Position numbers and translations under genes: made by a program
The notes under the pieces: model-generated
Told to the model about the DNA's origin: nothing
Seen by the model: only the letters and a program-made list of their open reading frames with translations
Databases searched by the model: none
Assembly: GCF_002846415.1 (NCBI RefSeq)
Contig: NZ_PJMX01000001.1
Coordinates: forward strand, 7,502,001-7,566,000
DNA from: Streptomyces sp. TLI_146
Lineage (GTDB): Bacteria > Actinomycetota > Actinomycetes > Streptomycetales > Streptomycetaceae
Length of the DNA stretch: 64,000 nucleotides
Direction: 5' to 3'
Shown: positions 1 through 8,940 of the stretch, piece by piece
Layout: each line of letters begins with the position of its first letter
How positions within the stretch are numbered: the stretch's first letter is position 1

Positions 1-1257
1 GCCGACGGGCTGATCTGGGCCGAACTCGGCGCGTCCCTGCCCGGTTCCGGCGGCAGTTACGTCTATCTGCGCCAGGCCTTCCAGTACCGCACCGGGCGCC
101 TGATGCCGTTCCTGTTCGTGTGGACGGCGATGCTGTTCATCCCGCTGATCATGTCCACGGGCGTGGTCGGCTTCGTCCAGTACCTCGGCTATCTCGCCCC
201 GGACATGGGCAGCACCACCGGCGACCTGGTCGGGCTCGGGGTGATCGCGCTGGTCGTCCTGCTGCTGTGGCGCGGCATCGAGCACATCGCGCGGATCACC
301 ACCGTCATGTGGGCCGTGATGATCGCCTCGGTGGCCCTGGTCATCATCGCCTCGGCCACCCACTTCAGCGCCGACCGCGCCTTCACCTACCCCTCGGGCG
401 CCTTCGAGCTCACCAGCAACCACTTCTGGCTCGGCTTCGCCGCGGGTCTCACCATCGGTATCTACGACTACCTCGGCTACAACACCACCGCGTACATGGG
501 AGCCGAGATCAAGAACCCCGGGCGCACCCTGCCGCGCTCCATCGTCTTCTCGATCCTCGGCATCATGGTGATCTATCTGCTCCTCCAGATAGGCACCCTC
601 GGTGTCATCAACTGGCAGCGGATGACCGACCCCGGCGACATCGCCTCCACGTCCGTGGCGTCCGCCGTCCTGGAGAAGACCTGGGGCAAGGGCGCCGCCG
701 ACGTCGTCACGGTCCTCATCCTCGTCACGGCCTTCGCCTCCGTCTTCACCGGACTGCTCGGCGGCTCCCGGGTGCCCTACGACGCGGCCCGCGACCGCGT
801 CTTCTTCCGCCCGTACGCCAGGCTCCACCCCCGGCACCGCTTCCCGACGCTGGGCCTGGCCACGATGGGCGTCATCACGGCGATCGGCTTCCTCATCGGC
901 CGCCACACCGACCTGGCCACGCTGATCCAGCTGCTCACCACGGTGATGGTGCTGGTCCAGGCGCTGGCCCAGATCGCCGCGGCGACGGTCCTGCGCAGCC
1001 GCCAGCCGAGCCTGCGCCGCCCCTACCGGATATGGCTCTACCCCCTGCCCAGCGTCGTCGCCCTGGTGGGCTGGCTGGTGATCTACGGCTACGCCGACAA
1101 GAACTCCCCCGGCCGCCACCCGATCGAATGGTCCCTGGCCTGGGTCGCGTTGGGCTGCGTGGCGTTCGTGGCGTGGGCGCGGTTCGAGAAGGTGTGGCCG
1201 TTCGGGGCGCGGGAGGTTCGGGAGGAGTATGTGGAGGAGGGGGTGGGGGCGGTCTGA
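1..1257 (+). CDS. APC-family amino acid permease (5' truncated by window)
   Basis: The frame is open from base 1, so the start lies outside the window and only the last 418 residues are seen. They form a polytopic membrane protein with about ten hydrophobic segments. Near the visible N-terminus is AELGASLPGSGGSYVYL, the conserved early-helix signature of APC-superfamily permeases, which import amino acids or polyamines by coupling to an ion gradient. A polar charged tail ends the protein. The substrate cannot be deduced from sequence. The next gene begins 119 bases downstream, so operon linkage is not evident. Confidence 0.9.
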   Translation, partial: ADGLIWAELGASLPGSGGSYVYLRQAFQYRTGRLMPFLFVWTAMLFIPLIMSTGVVGFVQYLGYLAPDMGSTTGDLVGLGVIALVVLLLWRGIEHIARITTVMWAVMIASVALVIIASATHFSADRAFTYPSGAFELTSNHFWLGFAAGLTIGIYDYLGYNTTAYMGAEIKNPGRTLPRSIVFSILGIMVIYLLLQIGTLGVINWQRMTDPGDIASTSVASAVLEKTWGKGAADVVTVLILVTAFASVFTGLLGGSRVPYDAARDRVFFRPYARLHPRHRFPTLGLATMGVITAIGFLIGRHTDLATLIQLLTTVMVLVQALAQIAAATVLRSRQPSLRRPYRIWLYPLPSVVALVGWLVIYGYADKNSPGRHPIEWSLAWVALGCVAFVAWARFEKVWPFGAREVREEYVEEGVGAV

Positions 1258-1376
1258 GTGTCGTACGGGGTGAGTTCTGATGGCCCCCCGGCCGGGCCCG
1301 GCCCGGTTCCGGGTTCCGGCGGGGCCAACTCCGCACTGTCCGTGCCGCACTCGACAGCGTGTCCTACGCTTCCACC

Positions 1377-2015
1377 ATGATCCGCACAGTGGCCTTCGAC
1401 GTCGGTGAAACCCTCGTGCGCGACGACCGCTACTGGGCTTCCTGGGCCGACTGGCTCGACGCCCCCCGGCACACGGTGGCCGCCCTGGTCGGCGCTGTGG
1501 TCGCCCAGGGGCGGGACAACGCGGACGCACTGCGGCTCATCCGGCCGGACATCGACGTCGCCGCCGAGTACGCGGCTCGCGAGGCCGCCGGGCAAGGCGA
1601 GTTCCTGGACGAATCCGATCTGTACCCGGACGTACGCCCGGTCCTGACGGCCCTGCGCGACCGGGGCGTACGGGTCGTGATCGCCGGAAACCAGACGGCT
1701 CGCGCCGCCGAACTCCTGCGGGCCCTGGACCTGCCCGCCGACGTGATCGCCACGTCCGGCGAGTGGGGCGTGGCGAAGCCCTCGGCCGCCTTCTTCGCCC
1801 GAGTCGTCGAGGCCGCACGGACCGCGCCGGGCGAGACGCTGTACGTCGGCGACCACCCGGCGAACGACGTCGGTCCCGCCCTCGCCGCAGGCCTGCGGAC
1901 GGCACACCTGCGGCGGGGCCCGTGGGGCCACCTGTGGGCGGACACGGCGGAGGCGGCTGCGGCGGACTGGCGGATCGACTCCCTGGACGAGCTGGTGCGG
2001 ATCGTCACCGGCTAG
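1377..2015 (+). CDS. HAD-superfamily hydrolase
   Basis: A 212-residue cytoplasmic HAD-like hydrolase, probably acting on a small phosphorylated metabolite. Motif I is FDVGETLVRD near residue 7. The nucleophilic Asp is present, but the second Asp of the DxD motif is Gly, as in many actinomycete paralogues. Motif III is seen around EWGVAKPSAAFF and motif IV as YVGDHPANDVG. The ATG at 1377 is preferred over a GTG at 1359 because the conserved beta strand begins directly after it. The gene stands alone between the permease and an XRE regulator. The substrate is unknown. Confidence 0.85.
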   Translation: MIRTVAFDVGETLVRDDRYWASWADWLDAPRHTVAALVGAVVAQGRDNADALRLIRPDIDVAAEYAAREAAGQGEFLDESDLYPDVRPVLTALRDRGVRVVIAGNQTARAAELLRALDLPADVIATSGEWGVAKPSAAFFARVVEAARTAPGETLYVGDHPANDVGPALAAGLRTAHLRRGPWGHLWADTAEAAAADWRIDSLDELVRIVTG

Positions 2016-2114
2016 GCGGGGGCGTCCCCAACTCGGGCTCCGGGCAAGGGCCGTTCATGTGCGCACAGCGTGCGCGGACGGGTACGGTTCGGAGCAGCCC
2101 GAACGGAGTTCAGC

Positions 2115-3317
2115 ATGTCCGCCGACCGTGCACGCGAGGTGGGGCAGCGCATCGCAGCCACCCGCCACTCCCGCCGTATGACGCAACAAGACCTCGCCCG
2201 CGCTTCCTTCCTCTCCCTCGCCATGGTCAAGGCCGTCGAGCGGGGCGCCCGTATGCCGAGTGATTCATCCCTCGACGCCCTGGCGGACAGCCTTGGCGTG
2301 GACCCGTCCGCACTGCGCACCGGCTACGCACGGACTGAGCACCGTGTGCACCGGGCGCTGCCCGCGATCTCCGCCGCGCTGGCCGCGTACGACGCCCCGG
2401 AGGGGCCACCGGTCCGGACGCTGCCCGAGCTGCGTGCGGCTATGGACGAAGCCGTGAACTGGCGCCTGGGTGCCCAGTACGGCCGCATCTCGCAGGTGAT
2501 CCCGGGCCTTCTTGAGGACAGCCTCCGCGCCCTGCACGGGGAACGGGGCGCCCAGGAGCGCCGCGCCGCCGCGCTGGTCGTCTCCGCCGCGCGGACCGCC
2601 GATGCCGTGGCGTTCAAGTTCGGTGCCCACGACCTGTCCGCCCGTCTGGTGGACCTGATGAGGTGGGCCTCGCTTCGGGCCGAAGAGCCGCTGCTGGCTG
2701 CTTCGGTCGCGTACGTGCGGACGGAGCCGTTCTTCGTCGCCCGTGCCCACAGGGCAGGTCTGCGCGCCCTGGAGGCGGCCATCGATGCCAGTCCGGCGCC
2801 CGATCGGGGCAGTGCACGTGCCGCCCGGGGGTCCCTGCACATGCGGGCAGCCGTCATCGCCGGCCGGGCCGGAGACCCGGATGCGGCTGACAGCCACCTC
2901 GATGAGGCACTGCGACTGGCCGATCAGCTCCGGGAGGACGTCTACGACGGCACTGCCTTCGGTCCCGACTCGGTCCGCGTTCACGAGGTGTCGGTGGCCG
3001 TGAGTCTGGGCGGCGACCACGTCGAACGTGCCCTGAGTGTCGCCCGGGACTGGAAGCCGCCGAGCGGCATGCCCGCTGAGCGGCGGTCCGGCTACTCCAT
3101 CGAACTGGCCCGCGCCCAGCTGTGGGCCGGTCTCATGGACGATGCCTTCGAGTCGCTGAAGGTTGCTCGCCGCATCGCCCCGCAGCACACGCGTGAGCAC
3201 CCCTGGGCGCGCGAGACAGCGGCGACGCTGCGTCGGCTGAAGCGAACCGACGACGAGTCGTTGACGCGGTACGCGGAATGGATCGGCGCGATCGAGCAAC
3301 CCCTTCGAGGGATCTGA
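2115..3317 (+). CDS. XRE-family helix-turn-helix regulator with long C-terminal helical domain
   Basis: A 400-residue protein. Residues about 5-60 form an XRE/Cro helix-turn-helix (VGQRIAATRHSRRMTQQDLA, then SLAMVKAVERGARMPSDSS). The remaining 330 residues are Ala/Arg-rich and helical, resembling the TPR-like sensor domains of Streptomyces regulators of this size. The ATG at 2115 has GGAG seven bases upstream (2104-2107); an in-frame start at 2070 would add an unconserved extension. A 10-bp palindrome TGTGCGCACA lies at 2058-2067 in the promoter region. Three small ORFs follow on the same strand, suggesting a regulator-led cassette. Ligand and targets are unknown. Confidence 0.85.
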   Translation: MSADRAREVGQRIAATRHSRRMTQQDLARASFLSLAMVKAVERGARMPSDSSLDALADSLGVDPSALRTGYARTEHRVHRALPAISAALAAYDAPEGPPVRTLPELRAAMDEAVNWRLGAQYGRISQVIPGLLEDSLRALHGERGAQERRAAALVVSAARTADAVAFKFGAHDLSARLVDLMRWASLRAEEPLLAASVAYVRTEPFFVARAHRAGLRALEAAIDASPAPDRGSARAARGSLHMRAAVIAGRAGDPDAADSHLDEALRLADQLREDVYDGTAFGPDSVRVHEVSVAVSLGGDHVERALSVARDWKPPSGMPAERRSGYSIELARAQLWAGLMDDAFESLKVARRIAPQHTREHPWARETAATLRRLKRTDDESLTRYAEWIGAIEQPLRGI

Positions 3318-3408
3318 AGGGATACAGGCTGTAGCCCTTGTGCCCCTTCCACGAGTCCACCATCTGCCGTGTCCACATGACATGACCTGGCAGATGGGAG
3401 TCCGAAGC

Positions 3409-3585
3409 ATGAGAGACACCAACGAAGCTGCACGCTTGGCGCAGTACCGGCGTTGCGAGGTCTGCAAGGAGCCCGGCGCCGACACCATCACCCGTATGTT
3501 CGTCGCCGACACCGGCGGTGACCACACCAGCTACGCGCACGCCGACTGCGCCAAAGTGGCCGGGGCCGGGGTGATCACGCCGTGA
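3409..3585 (+). CDS. Small Cys-containing hypothetical protein
   Basis: A 58-residue protein. The ATG at 3409 is preceded by GGGAG (3396-3400) at good spacing, while longer in-frame starts lack a ribosome site. It contains a CEVCKEPG segment and a later HADCAK segment, which could form a small Cys/His zinc site; this is inference. The stop overlaps the next start (TGATG), so translation is probably coupled. No family is recognised. It is the first of three small ORFs behind the XRE regulator. Confidence 0.6.
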   Translation: MRDTNEAARLAQYRRCEVCKEPGADTITRMFVADTGGDHTSYAHADCAKVAGAGVITP

Positions 3586-4082
3586 TGAATCAGGCCGCGC
3601 GAACCGTCACCGACTGGCTCGCCTCCGCACACCCCGCACCCGCCCAGGCCCGTCGCGAATTCGACGTAGGTATCGCCCTCGTGCCGACCGGCGAGAAGTT
3701 CGACGCGATCCGCCTGCCCGCGCCCGTCGTCCACGCGGCCGCAGGCAGCGAAGACCCCGACGCCGTCGCCGCGTCCCTCGCCGAAACCCTCCCCGGCGGG
3801 GCCGTCATCCACGACGCGTACGGCATCGGCGTCTGGTACTACGCCCTCGTACCGCCAGGCACGTACGCCAACTGGCAGGCGCCAGGCGTCGAGTGCCTCC
3901 GTCCAGGGACGTGGCTCGGCGTGCCCCGCCCCGACCTCACCGCACGACCCGGCCCCCACTGGGCCCTGCCACCCCACACGGCCGCCAGCGTCTGCGCGGC
4001 CCAAGCCGTCGCCGACCTGGTGACGCGCGGGCAGAACAGTCTGCGCCGGACACCGGCATCGACACCGGAGCGGACGCCATGA
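3585..4082 (+). CDS. Hypothetical protein of the XRE-linked cassette
   Basis: A 165-residue soluble protein with no signal peptide or membrane segment. The ATG at 3585 shares its first base with the upstream stop; a GTG at 3582 is the alternative. Recognisable stretches are FDAIRLPAPVVHAA and GIGVWYYALVPPGTY, reminiscent of small actinomycete proteins found beside XRE regulators, but no catalytic motif is evident. The stop overlaps the next gene as ATGA (4079-4082), so the three ORFs are probably translationally coupled. Function unknown. Confidence 0.65.
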   Translation: MNQAARTVTDWLASAHPAPAQARREFDVGIALVPTGEKFDAIRLPAPVVHAAAGSEDPDAVAASLAETLPGGAVIHDAYGIGVWYYALVPPGTYANWQAPGVECLRPGTWLGVPRPDLTARPGPHWALPPHTAASVCAAQAVADLVTRGQNSLRRTPASTPERTP

Positions 4083-4342
4083 GGTCCGTGATCCGGTACG
4101 CGGAATGGACGCTCGGCCCGGACACCACCCCCGGCGCCTCCGCACCCGTCTACGCCATGGAGTGCACCACTTGCCTCGACACCTCCCCGCCCTCCGACAC
4201 CCGTGACGGGCCGGAGGACTGGGCGATCCGGCACACCGCACGGCACCACGATCACGCCGGATTCCGGGCCGTCGTGACGTCGTTCGGCCGGGTCACTCCG
4301 GCGCCGGGCAACCCGTTGTACGAGCAGCAGTCGCCCCGTTGA
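4079..4342 (+). CDS. Small hypothetical protein, DUF7848-like
   Basis: An 87-residue protein starting at the ATGA overlap. It contains MECTTCLDTSPPSD and DWAIRHTARHHDHAGF, a CxxC plus clustered His residues that could bind a metal. This arrangement resembles the small Streptomyces proteins called DUF7848; that assignment is from memory and tentative. It is the last ORF of the overlapping cassette after the XRE regulator and ends about 110 bases before the LacI gene. Confidence 0.6.
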   Translation: MRSVIRYAEWTLGPDTTPGASAPVYAMECTTCLDTSPPSDTRDGPEDWAIRHTARHHDHAGFRAVVTSFGRVTPAPGNPLYEQQSPR

Positions 4343-4452
4343 GCGCCCGCCTCGCGTCCCCCGCCCCGGACGGTGTATCCGGTCCCCGCCGTACCGACTT
4401 CGGCCAACCGCCGGACCGGGGCACCGGTGGTTCTGCAAGGATGCCGAACGCG

Positions 4453-5490
4453 ATGAGCGATCCCTCGAAGCAGCAGCAGCCGCAGCAGCCCGCCGAGCGT
4501 CCGGTCCCGACCAGTGCCGACGTGGCCCGACTGGCCGGAGTCTCGCGTGCGACGGTGAGCTATGTACTCAACAACACCTCGGCCGTACGCATCAGCGAGC
4601 CCACCCGCCTACGGGTCCGGGAGGCCGCCCAGGAGCTGGGTTACGTGCCGCACGCCGCCGCCCGCAGCCTGCGTGCCGGACGCACCCGGATCGTGCTGCT
4701 GCCCAGCGGGCACATCCCGGTCGGACCGCTCTACAGCCGTTTCCTCAACGAGCTGCAAGGGGCGCTGCGGCGCCTCGACTACACGGTCGTGCAGTACAGC
4801 GGCCTCGGCCTGGGTGCCGACGACGCGGCCCGCGCCTGGGCCGAGCTGCGGCCGGTCGCGGTCATCTCGCTGGCCGAGACCGAGCTCACCGCCCAGGGCG
4901 TCGAGCTGCTGAAGCGGTCGGGGGCGCGGGCGGTCATCACGCTGGGCCCGCACCGTGTCGAGGGCGCGCACTCGCTGCTGATGGACCAGCGCGAGATAGG
5001 CAGGTGCGCGGTCGGCCACCTCCTGGAGCGCGGCCACCGCCGCATCGGCGTCGTGGTGCCGTCCGAACCGGGCCTGGAACTCTTCTCCACCCCCCGCCTG
5101 GCGGGCGCGCGCAAGGCCGTCGCGGGCACGGACGCGGTGGTCGAGCCGCTGGAGCTGGCGTACGAGGAGGAGGCTGCGGCCGGACTGGCCCGGCGCTGGC
5201 GGGGGCTGGGTCTGGACGCGGTGTTCGCGTACAACGACGAGTACGCGATGCTCCTGATGCGCGCCCTCCAGGACGCGGGCGTGGACATCCCGGCGGAGGT
5301 GGCGATCGTGGGCGCCGACAACCTCCTCCTCGGCAACCTCCTCCGCCCCCGCCTGACCACGGTCAACATAGACATGGTCGCGGGCCGCCACCTGGCGGAA
5401 CTGGTGGACGCGGCGGTACGCGACCCGTCGGCGGTGGGGGAGCGGAGGGACCTGATGGGGGCGACCTTGGTGAGGCGGGAGTCGAGTTAG
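4453..5490 (+). CDS. LacI-family transcriptional regulator
   Basis: A 345-residue repressor. The LacI helix-turn-helix spans residues about 21-45 (SADVARLAGVSRATVSYVLN, hinge helix near AAARSLRAGRT). The rest is a periplasmic-binding-protein-like effector domain, including the conserved VFAYNDEYAMLLMRAL and VAIVGADN segments. Such proteins are cytoplasmic sugar- or metabolite-responsive repressors. The ATG at 4453 has AAGG at 4437-4440; an ATG at 4441 is too close to it. No sugar genes are adjacent, so its targets may lie elsewhere. Confidence 0.88.
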   Translation: MSDPSKQQQPQQPAERPVPTSADVARLAGVSRATVSYVLNNTSAVRISEPTRLRVREAAQELGYVPHAAARSLRAGRTRIVLLPSGHIPVGPLYSRFLNELQGALRRLDYTVVQYSGLGLGADDAARAWAELRPVAVISLAETELTAQGVELLKRSGARAVITLGPHRVEGAHSLLMDQREIGRCAVGHLLERGHRRIGVVVPSEPGLELFSTPRLAGARKAVAGTDAVVEPLELAYEEEAAAGLARRWRGLGLDAVFAYNDEYAMLLMRALQDAGVDIPAEVAIVGADNLLLGNLLRPRLTTVNIDMVAGRHLAELVDAAVRDPSAVGERRDLMGATLVRRESS

Positions 5491-5557
5491 CGCGACTTGT
5501 CCATACCCCTCCGTTGTGGACGCGCCTTCCGGTCGGTAATGAGCCTTGTCTTTTACG

Positions 5558-5640
5558 GGGTGCAGGGGCGGAGCCCCGCCGGGGTCCGGGGCGGAGCCCC
5601 GGAAGCGCCTGGGGCTTGCCCCAGCCATCTCCCCCAGCCG
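5558..5640. repeat. GC-rich palindromic intergenic repeats
   Basis: Several overlapping palindromes follow the LacI gene: GGGGCGGAGCCCCG occurs twice in variant form, then CTGGGGCTTGCCCCAG. This is the type of dispersed hairpin often found between Streptomyces genes. It could fold in RNA and act as a terminator for the LacI gene, but no T-tract follows. Confidence 0.6.
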
Positions 5641-5740
5641 CCCGCAGGGCTTTCGGGAAGGGGCGGGGTGGGGGAAATTCCGCCCCCGCGAACGGAGTGG
5701 CACCGCACACCCCCCGCCCCCACCCCCCTACCGTCCCCCC

Positions 5741-5998
5741 ATGCACCCCTCCCGCTTGGTCATCCTCATCGTCCCCTCCCACGTGGAAACCCGCGGCACC
5801 GCCTCCGTAGCCGACAGCGCCGTCCGTTCCGCCCTCGTCGAGGCGACGGGCGAGACCGGCGAGACGGGCTACCCCCGCTACGCCGGCCACGGCATCGTCG
5901 CCGACATCGACCCCCGCACCCGTACCGTCGAGGCCCTCCTCGTGGACGGCGCCGAACTCGACTACGGCCTCACCGCACTCATCGCCCCCGAAGAGTGA
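5741..5998 (+). CDS. Small hypothetical protein
   Basis: A possible 85-residue acidic soluble protein (MHPSRLVILIVPSH at the N-terminus, HGIVADIDPRTRTVEALLVD later). It reads as a coherent alpha/beta fragment with plausible codon use. The start follows a C-rich tract without a recognisable ribosome site, so it might be leaderless or start elsewhere. Its 3' end overlaps the convergent IclR gene by 37 bases. No family is recognised. Confidence 0.4.
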   Translation: MHPSRLVILIVPSHVETRGTASVADSAVRSALVEATGETGETGYPRYAGHGIVADIDPRTRTVEALLVDGAELDYGLTALIAPEE

Positions 5999-7527
5999 CC
6001 GGGCGCCCCCGACACCCCCAGCACCGCAAGATCCGCCGAGATCCCCGCCGCTGCGGCCCGCAGCTCCGGGAGCAGCGTCCGCAGCATCTCCTCCGGGCGC
6101 CCACGCCCCGCGTGCTGCGCCACGTTCACCGCCGCCACCACCCGCCCGCCCGCCCCGCGCACCGGCACCGCCAGCGAACGCAGCCCGACCTCCAACTCCT
6201 CGGCCACCAGGGCGTACCCGTCGGCCGCGCACCGCTCCACGATCCTGGTCAGCCCGGCCGCGGACGTCACCGTGTTCGGGGTCAGGGCGGGCAGCCCGTC
6301 GGGCAGCGGCGGGCGTTCCCCCGGCGCGAGAGCGGCGAGCAGCACCCGCCCCATCGACGTCGCGTACGCCGGGAACCGCGTCCCCACCGTGATGTCGATG
6401 CTCATGATCCGTACGGTCGGGACGCGTGCCACATAGCGGATATCGGCCCCGTCGAGCACGGCCATCGACGCCGACTCGCCGGTCCGCGCCACCAGGCGCG
6501 CCAGGTGCGGCCGGGCGACCTCGGCGGGTCCGAGCGCCGAGAGCCGGGCACAGCCCAGTTCGAGGACCCGGGGGAGCAGCCGGAAGCGGTGGCCCTCAGG
6601 ACCGCCGCGCTCCACATACCCCAGCTCCACGAGGGTGAGGAGCGAGCGCCGCACGGTGGCCCGCGCCAGGCCGGTCGTCTCGGAGACGGCCGTGAGCGTC
6701 AGGCCCTCGCCCCGGTCCGCGCCCAGCGCGCACAGCACCGCGAGGCCACGGGCCAGGGACTGCAGGAAGTCCGGCCCCAGCTCCCGCTTGAGAGCGCCGG
6801 ACGCGTCGACGAACGCGGCGCCCTGCATCGGATCCGCCCCCGCCACCGGATCCGCCCCATCCACCACGGTCCGCTCCGCGAGCGCCGCCTCCATCGCACC
6901 CCCCGCCTCCCGCAGCCGGGGCAGCACCGCTTCCCGCAGGGACCGGGGGCTGTGCCTGCTCGTATGGCTCGCCACGCTCACCGCGCACACCGTCGCGCCC
7001 GCCCCGTCCCGTACCGGCACCGCCACCGCGATCAGCCCCGGCTCGATCAGCTCCTCGTCGAGCGCCCACTCCAGCGCGCCGTCGGCGAAGAGCGCGCCCG
7101 GCGCGCAGCGGTCGGCGGGCAGCAGGTCGCCGACGCGGAAGGCGAGCGACATCGTGCGGCGGCGGGCGGCGGTCCGCAGGACGACGCGGACGCCGTCGCC
7201 GTCGGGCACGCCCACCGAGACGGACTCGTCCAGCTCGTCCGCGAGCCGTCCCACCAGCGGGCCGAGCGCCGCCGGGATCCCGCTGCCGCGCAGATAGGCG
7301 CCGGACAGCGTCATCAGGCGCGGCGCGAGCGCCACGTCCCGGCCGTCCACGCGGACCAGGCCGAGCCGGTCCAGGGTCGCCACCACCCGGTCGACCGTCG
7401 CTCGGGGGAGCCCGGTGGCCCGTACGAGCGTGCCGCGGTCCGTGCCCCGGTCCGGGTCGTACGCGGCGAGCGCGCGCAGCACCGCGAGGCCGCGTTCCAG
7501 CGGGCCGACCGACATGTCTGGGGACAC
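5962..7527 (-). CDS. Tandem double IclR-family transcriptional regulator
   Basis: A 521-residue protein made of two consecutive IclR units. Residues about 5-240 have an HTH (LVRATGLPRATVDRVVATLD) and a ligand-binding domain; residues about 260-510 have a second HTH (VSETTGLARATVRRSLLTLV) and a second effector domain containing FPAYATSMGRVLLAAL. Normal IclR proteins are about 250 residues and dimerise, so this looks like an intramolecular dimer from gene duplication. The GTG at 7527 sits three bases after GGAGGA; an ATG at 7515 is the alternative. It diverges from a thiolase gene over an inverted repeat that is a likely operator, suggesting control of aromatic or beta-ketoadipate catabolism. 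Confidence 0.85.
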   Translation of the reverse strand: MSPDMSVGPLERGLAVLRALAAYDPDRGTDRGTLVRATGLPRATVDRVVATLDRLGLVRVDGRDVALAPRLMTLSGAYLRGSGIPAALGPLVGRLADELDESVSVGVPDGDGVRVVLRTAARRRTMSLAFRVGDLLPADRCAPGALFADGALEWALDEELIEPGLIAVAVPVRDGAGATVCAVSVASHTSRHSPRSLREAVLPRLREAGGAMEAALAERTVVDGADPVAGADPMQGAAFVDASGALKRELGPDFLQSLARGLAVLCALGADRGEGLTLTAVSETTGLARATVRRSLLTLVELGYVERGGPEGHRFRLLPRVLELGCARLSALGPAEVARPHLARLVARTGESASMAVLDGADIRYVARVPTVRIMSIDITVGTRFPAYATSMGRVLLAALAPGERPPLPDGLPALTPNTVTSAAGLTRIVERCAADGYALVAEELEVGLRSLAVPVRGAGGRVVAAVNVAQHAGRGRPEEMLRTLLPELRAAAAGISADLAVLGVSGAPGHSSGAMSAVRP

Positions 7528-7585
7528 GGGTCCTCCTGGGGCCGTTGACAGCGCGCCGCGGGCGGGCCGAGACTCGGGACTGATT

Positions 7586-7601
7586 GTGAACCAAAGTTCA
7601 C
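7586..7601. promoter_or_regulatory. Candidate IclR operator
   Basis: GTGAAC-CAAA-GTTCAC is a perfect 6-bp inverted repeat with a 4-base spacer, located between the divergent tandem-IclR regulator and the thiolase. IclR regulators usually bind short palindromes in their own divergent promoter region, so this is the natural operator candidate. Confidence 0.6.
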
Positions 7602-7678
7602 TGGGCGAACAGAGTGCGTCGGACCGAAGGCGTCGCGCACCACGCGGGCACGGCCGACCGAGCAGCGGGAGAGAACCG

Positions 7679-8863
7679 ATGAGCATCCGGGACGTGTACA
7701 TCGTCGACGCCGTGCGCACCCCCATCGGCAAGTTCGGGGGCGCGCTCGCCTCGGTGCGGCCCGACGACCTGGCCGCGCACGTGGTGAAGTCGCTCGTCGG
7801 CCGCTCCCCGCAGCTCGACCCGGCCCGTATCGACGACGTCTACTTCGGCGACGCCAACGGCGCGGGCGAGGACAACCGCGATGTGGCCCGGATGGCCGTG
7901 CTGCTCGCCGGGCTGCCGGTGTCGGTCCCCGGCGTCACCGTCAACCGCCTGTGCGGTTCGGGCCTGGAGGCCGTCATCCAGGCCGCCCGCGCCATCGCGG
8001 TCGGCGACGCGCACATCGCGGTCGCGGGCGGCGTGGAGTCGATGTCCCGCGCCCCATGGGTGATGCAGAAGCCCGAGCGCGCCTTCCCGGCCGGTCACCA
8101 GCAGCTCTTCTCGACCACGCTCGGCTGGCGGATGACCAACCCGAAGATGCCCGCCGAGTGGACGGTGGCGCTCGGCGAGGGCGCCGAACTGATCGCGGAC
8201 CGGCACGCGTTGACCCGTGAGCAGCAGGACGCGTTCGCCCTCGACAGCCACCGCAAGGCCGCCGAGGCCTGGGCCAAGGGGCTTTACGACGGCGAGGTCG
8301 TCCCGTACGAGGGCGTCGACCTCGCCCGTGACGAGTGCATCCGCGAGTCGTCCTCCATGGAGGCGCTCGCCCGGCTCAAGCCCGCCTTCCGCGAAGGCGG
8401 TTCGGTGACGGCGGGCAACTCCTCGCCGCTCAACGATGGCGCCGCCGCCCTGCTGCTCGTCGACGAGGAGGGGCTGCGCGCCACCGGCCGCGAACCGCTC
8501 GCCCGGATCCGCACCTCCGCCGTCACCGGGATCGAGCCGCAGCTCTTCGGCCTCGGCCCGGTCGAGGCGGTGCGCACCGCGCTCGCCAAGGCGGGCAAGG
8601 GCCTCGGCGACCTGAGCGTCTTCGAGCTCAACGAGGCTTTCGCGGCGCAGTCGTTGGGGTGTCTGGCCGAGTGGCCGGAGCTGGATCCGGCCGTCGTGAA
8701 CCCGCGCGGCGGCGCCATCGCCATCGGCCACCCGCTCGGCGCCTCGGGCGCCCGCCTCGCCGGGGCGGTGGCCCACCAACTGGCCGCCAAGGGCTCGGGC
8801 GTGGGCCTCGCCGCGCTCTGCATCGGCGTGGGGCAGGGGCTGGCGCTGGTCCTGGAGCGCTAG
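7679..8863 (+). CDS. pcaF: Thiolase, probable beta-ketoadipyl-CoA thiolase
   Basis: A 394-residue thiolase that would cleave a 3-oxoacyl-CoA, most likely 3-oxoadipyl-CoA to succinyl-CoA and acetyl-CoA. The catalytic residues are Cys92 in VNRLCGSG, His351 in AIGHPLGAS and Cys381 in ALCIGVGQG. Its length is normal for the family. The ATG at 7679 follows GGGAGAG. The pcaF assignment rests on overall similarity, the divergent IclR regulator and the downstream vanillin-dehydrogenase-like gene; other acyl-CoA substrates remain possible. Confidence 0.85.
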   Translation: MSIRDVYIVDAVRTPIGKFGGALASVRPDDLAAHVVKSLVGRSPQLDPARIDDVYFGDANGAGEDNRDVARMAVLLAGLPVSVPGVTVNRLCGSGLEAVIQAARAIAVGDAHIAVAGGVESMSRAPWVMQKPERAFPAGHQQLFSTTLGWRMTNPKMPAEWTVALGEGAELIADRHALTREQQDAFALDSHRKAAEAWAKGLYDGEVVPYEGVDLARDECIRESSSMEALARLKPAFREGGSVTAGNSSPLNDGAAALLLVDEEGLRATGREPLARIRTSAVTGIEPQLFGLGPVEAVRTALAKAGKGLGDLSVFELNEAFAAQSLGCLAEWPELDPAVVNPRGGAIAIGHPLGASGARLAGAVAHQLAAKGSGVGLAALCIGVGQGLALVLER

Positions 8864-8914
8864 GCGCTCCGCTGGGAGTGCGGTGATTCGGCTGTGGGTT
8901 GTCGGTGGCCGGCC

Positions 8915-8940
8915 GCGCAGTTCCCCGCGTCCCTTTGGGG
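8915..8940. repeat. Dispersed Streptomyces intergenic repeat, copy 1
   Basis: GCGCAGTTCCCCGCGTCCC followed by TTTGGGG, a sequence type scattered through Streptomyces intergenic regions and able to form a GC-rich hairpin. It lies just after the thiolase. An inverted copy occurs at 10556-10582 after the aldehyde dehydrogenase. Confidence 0.5.
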
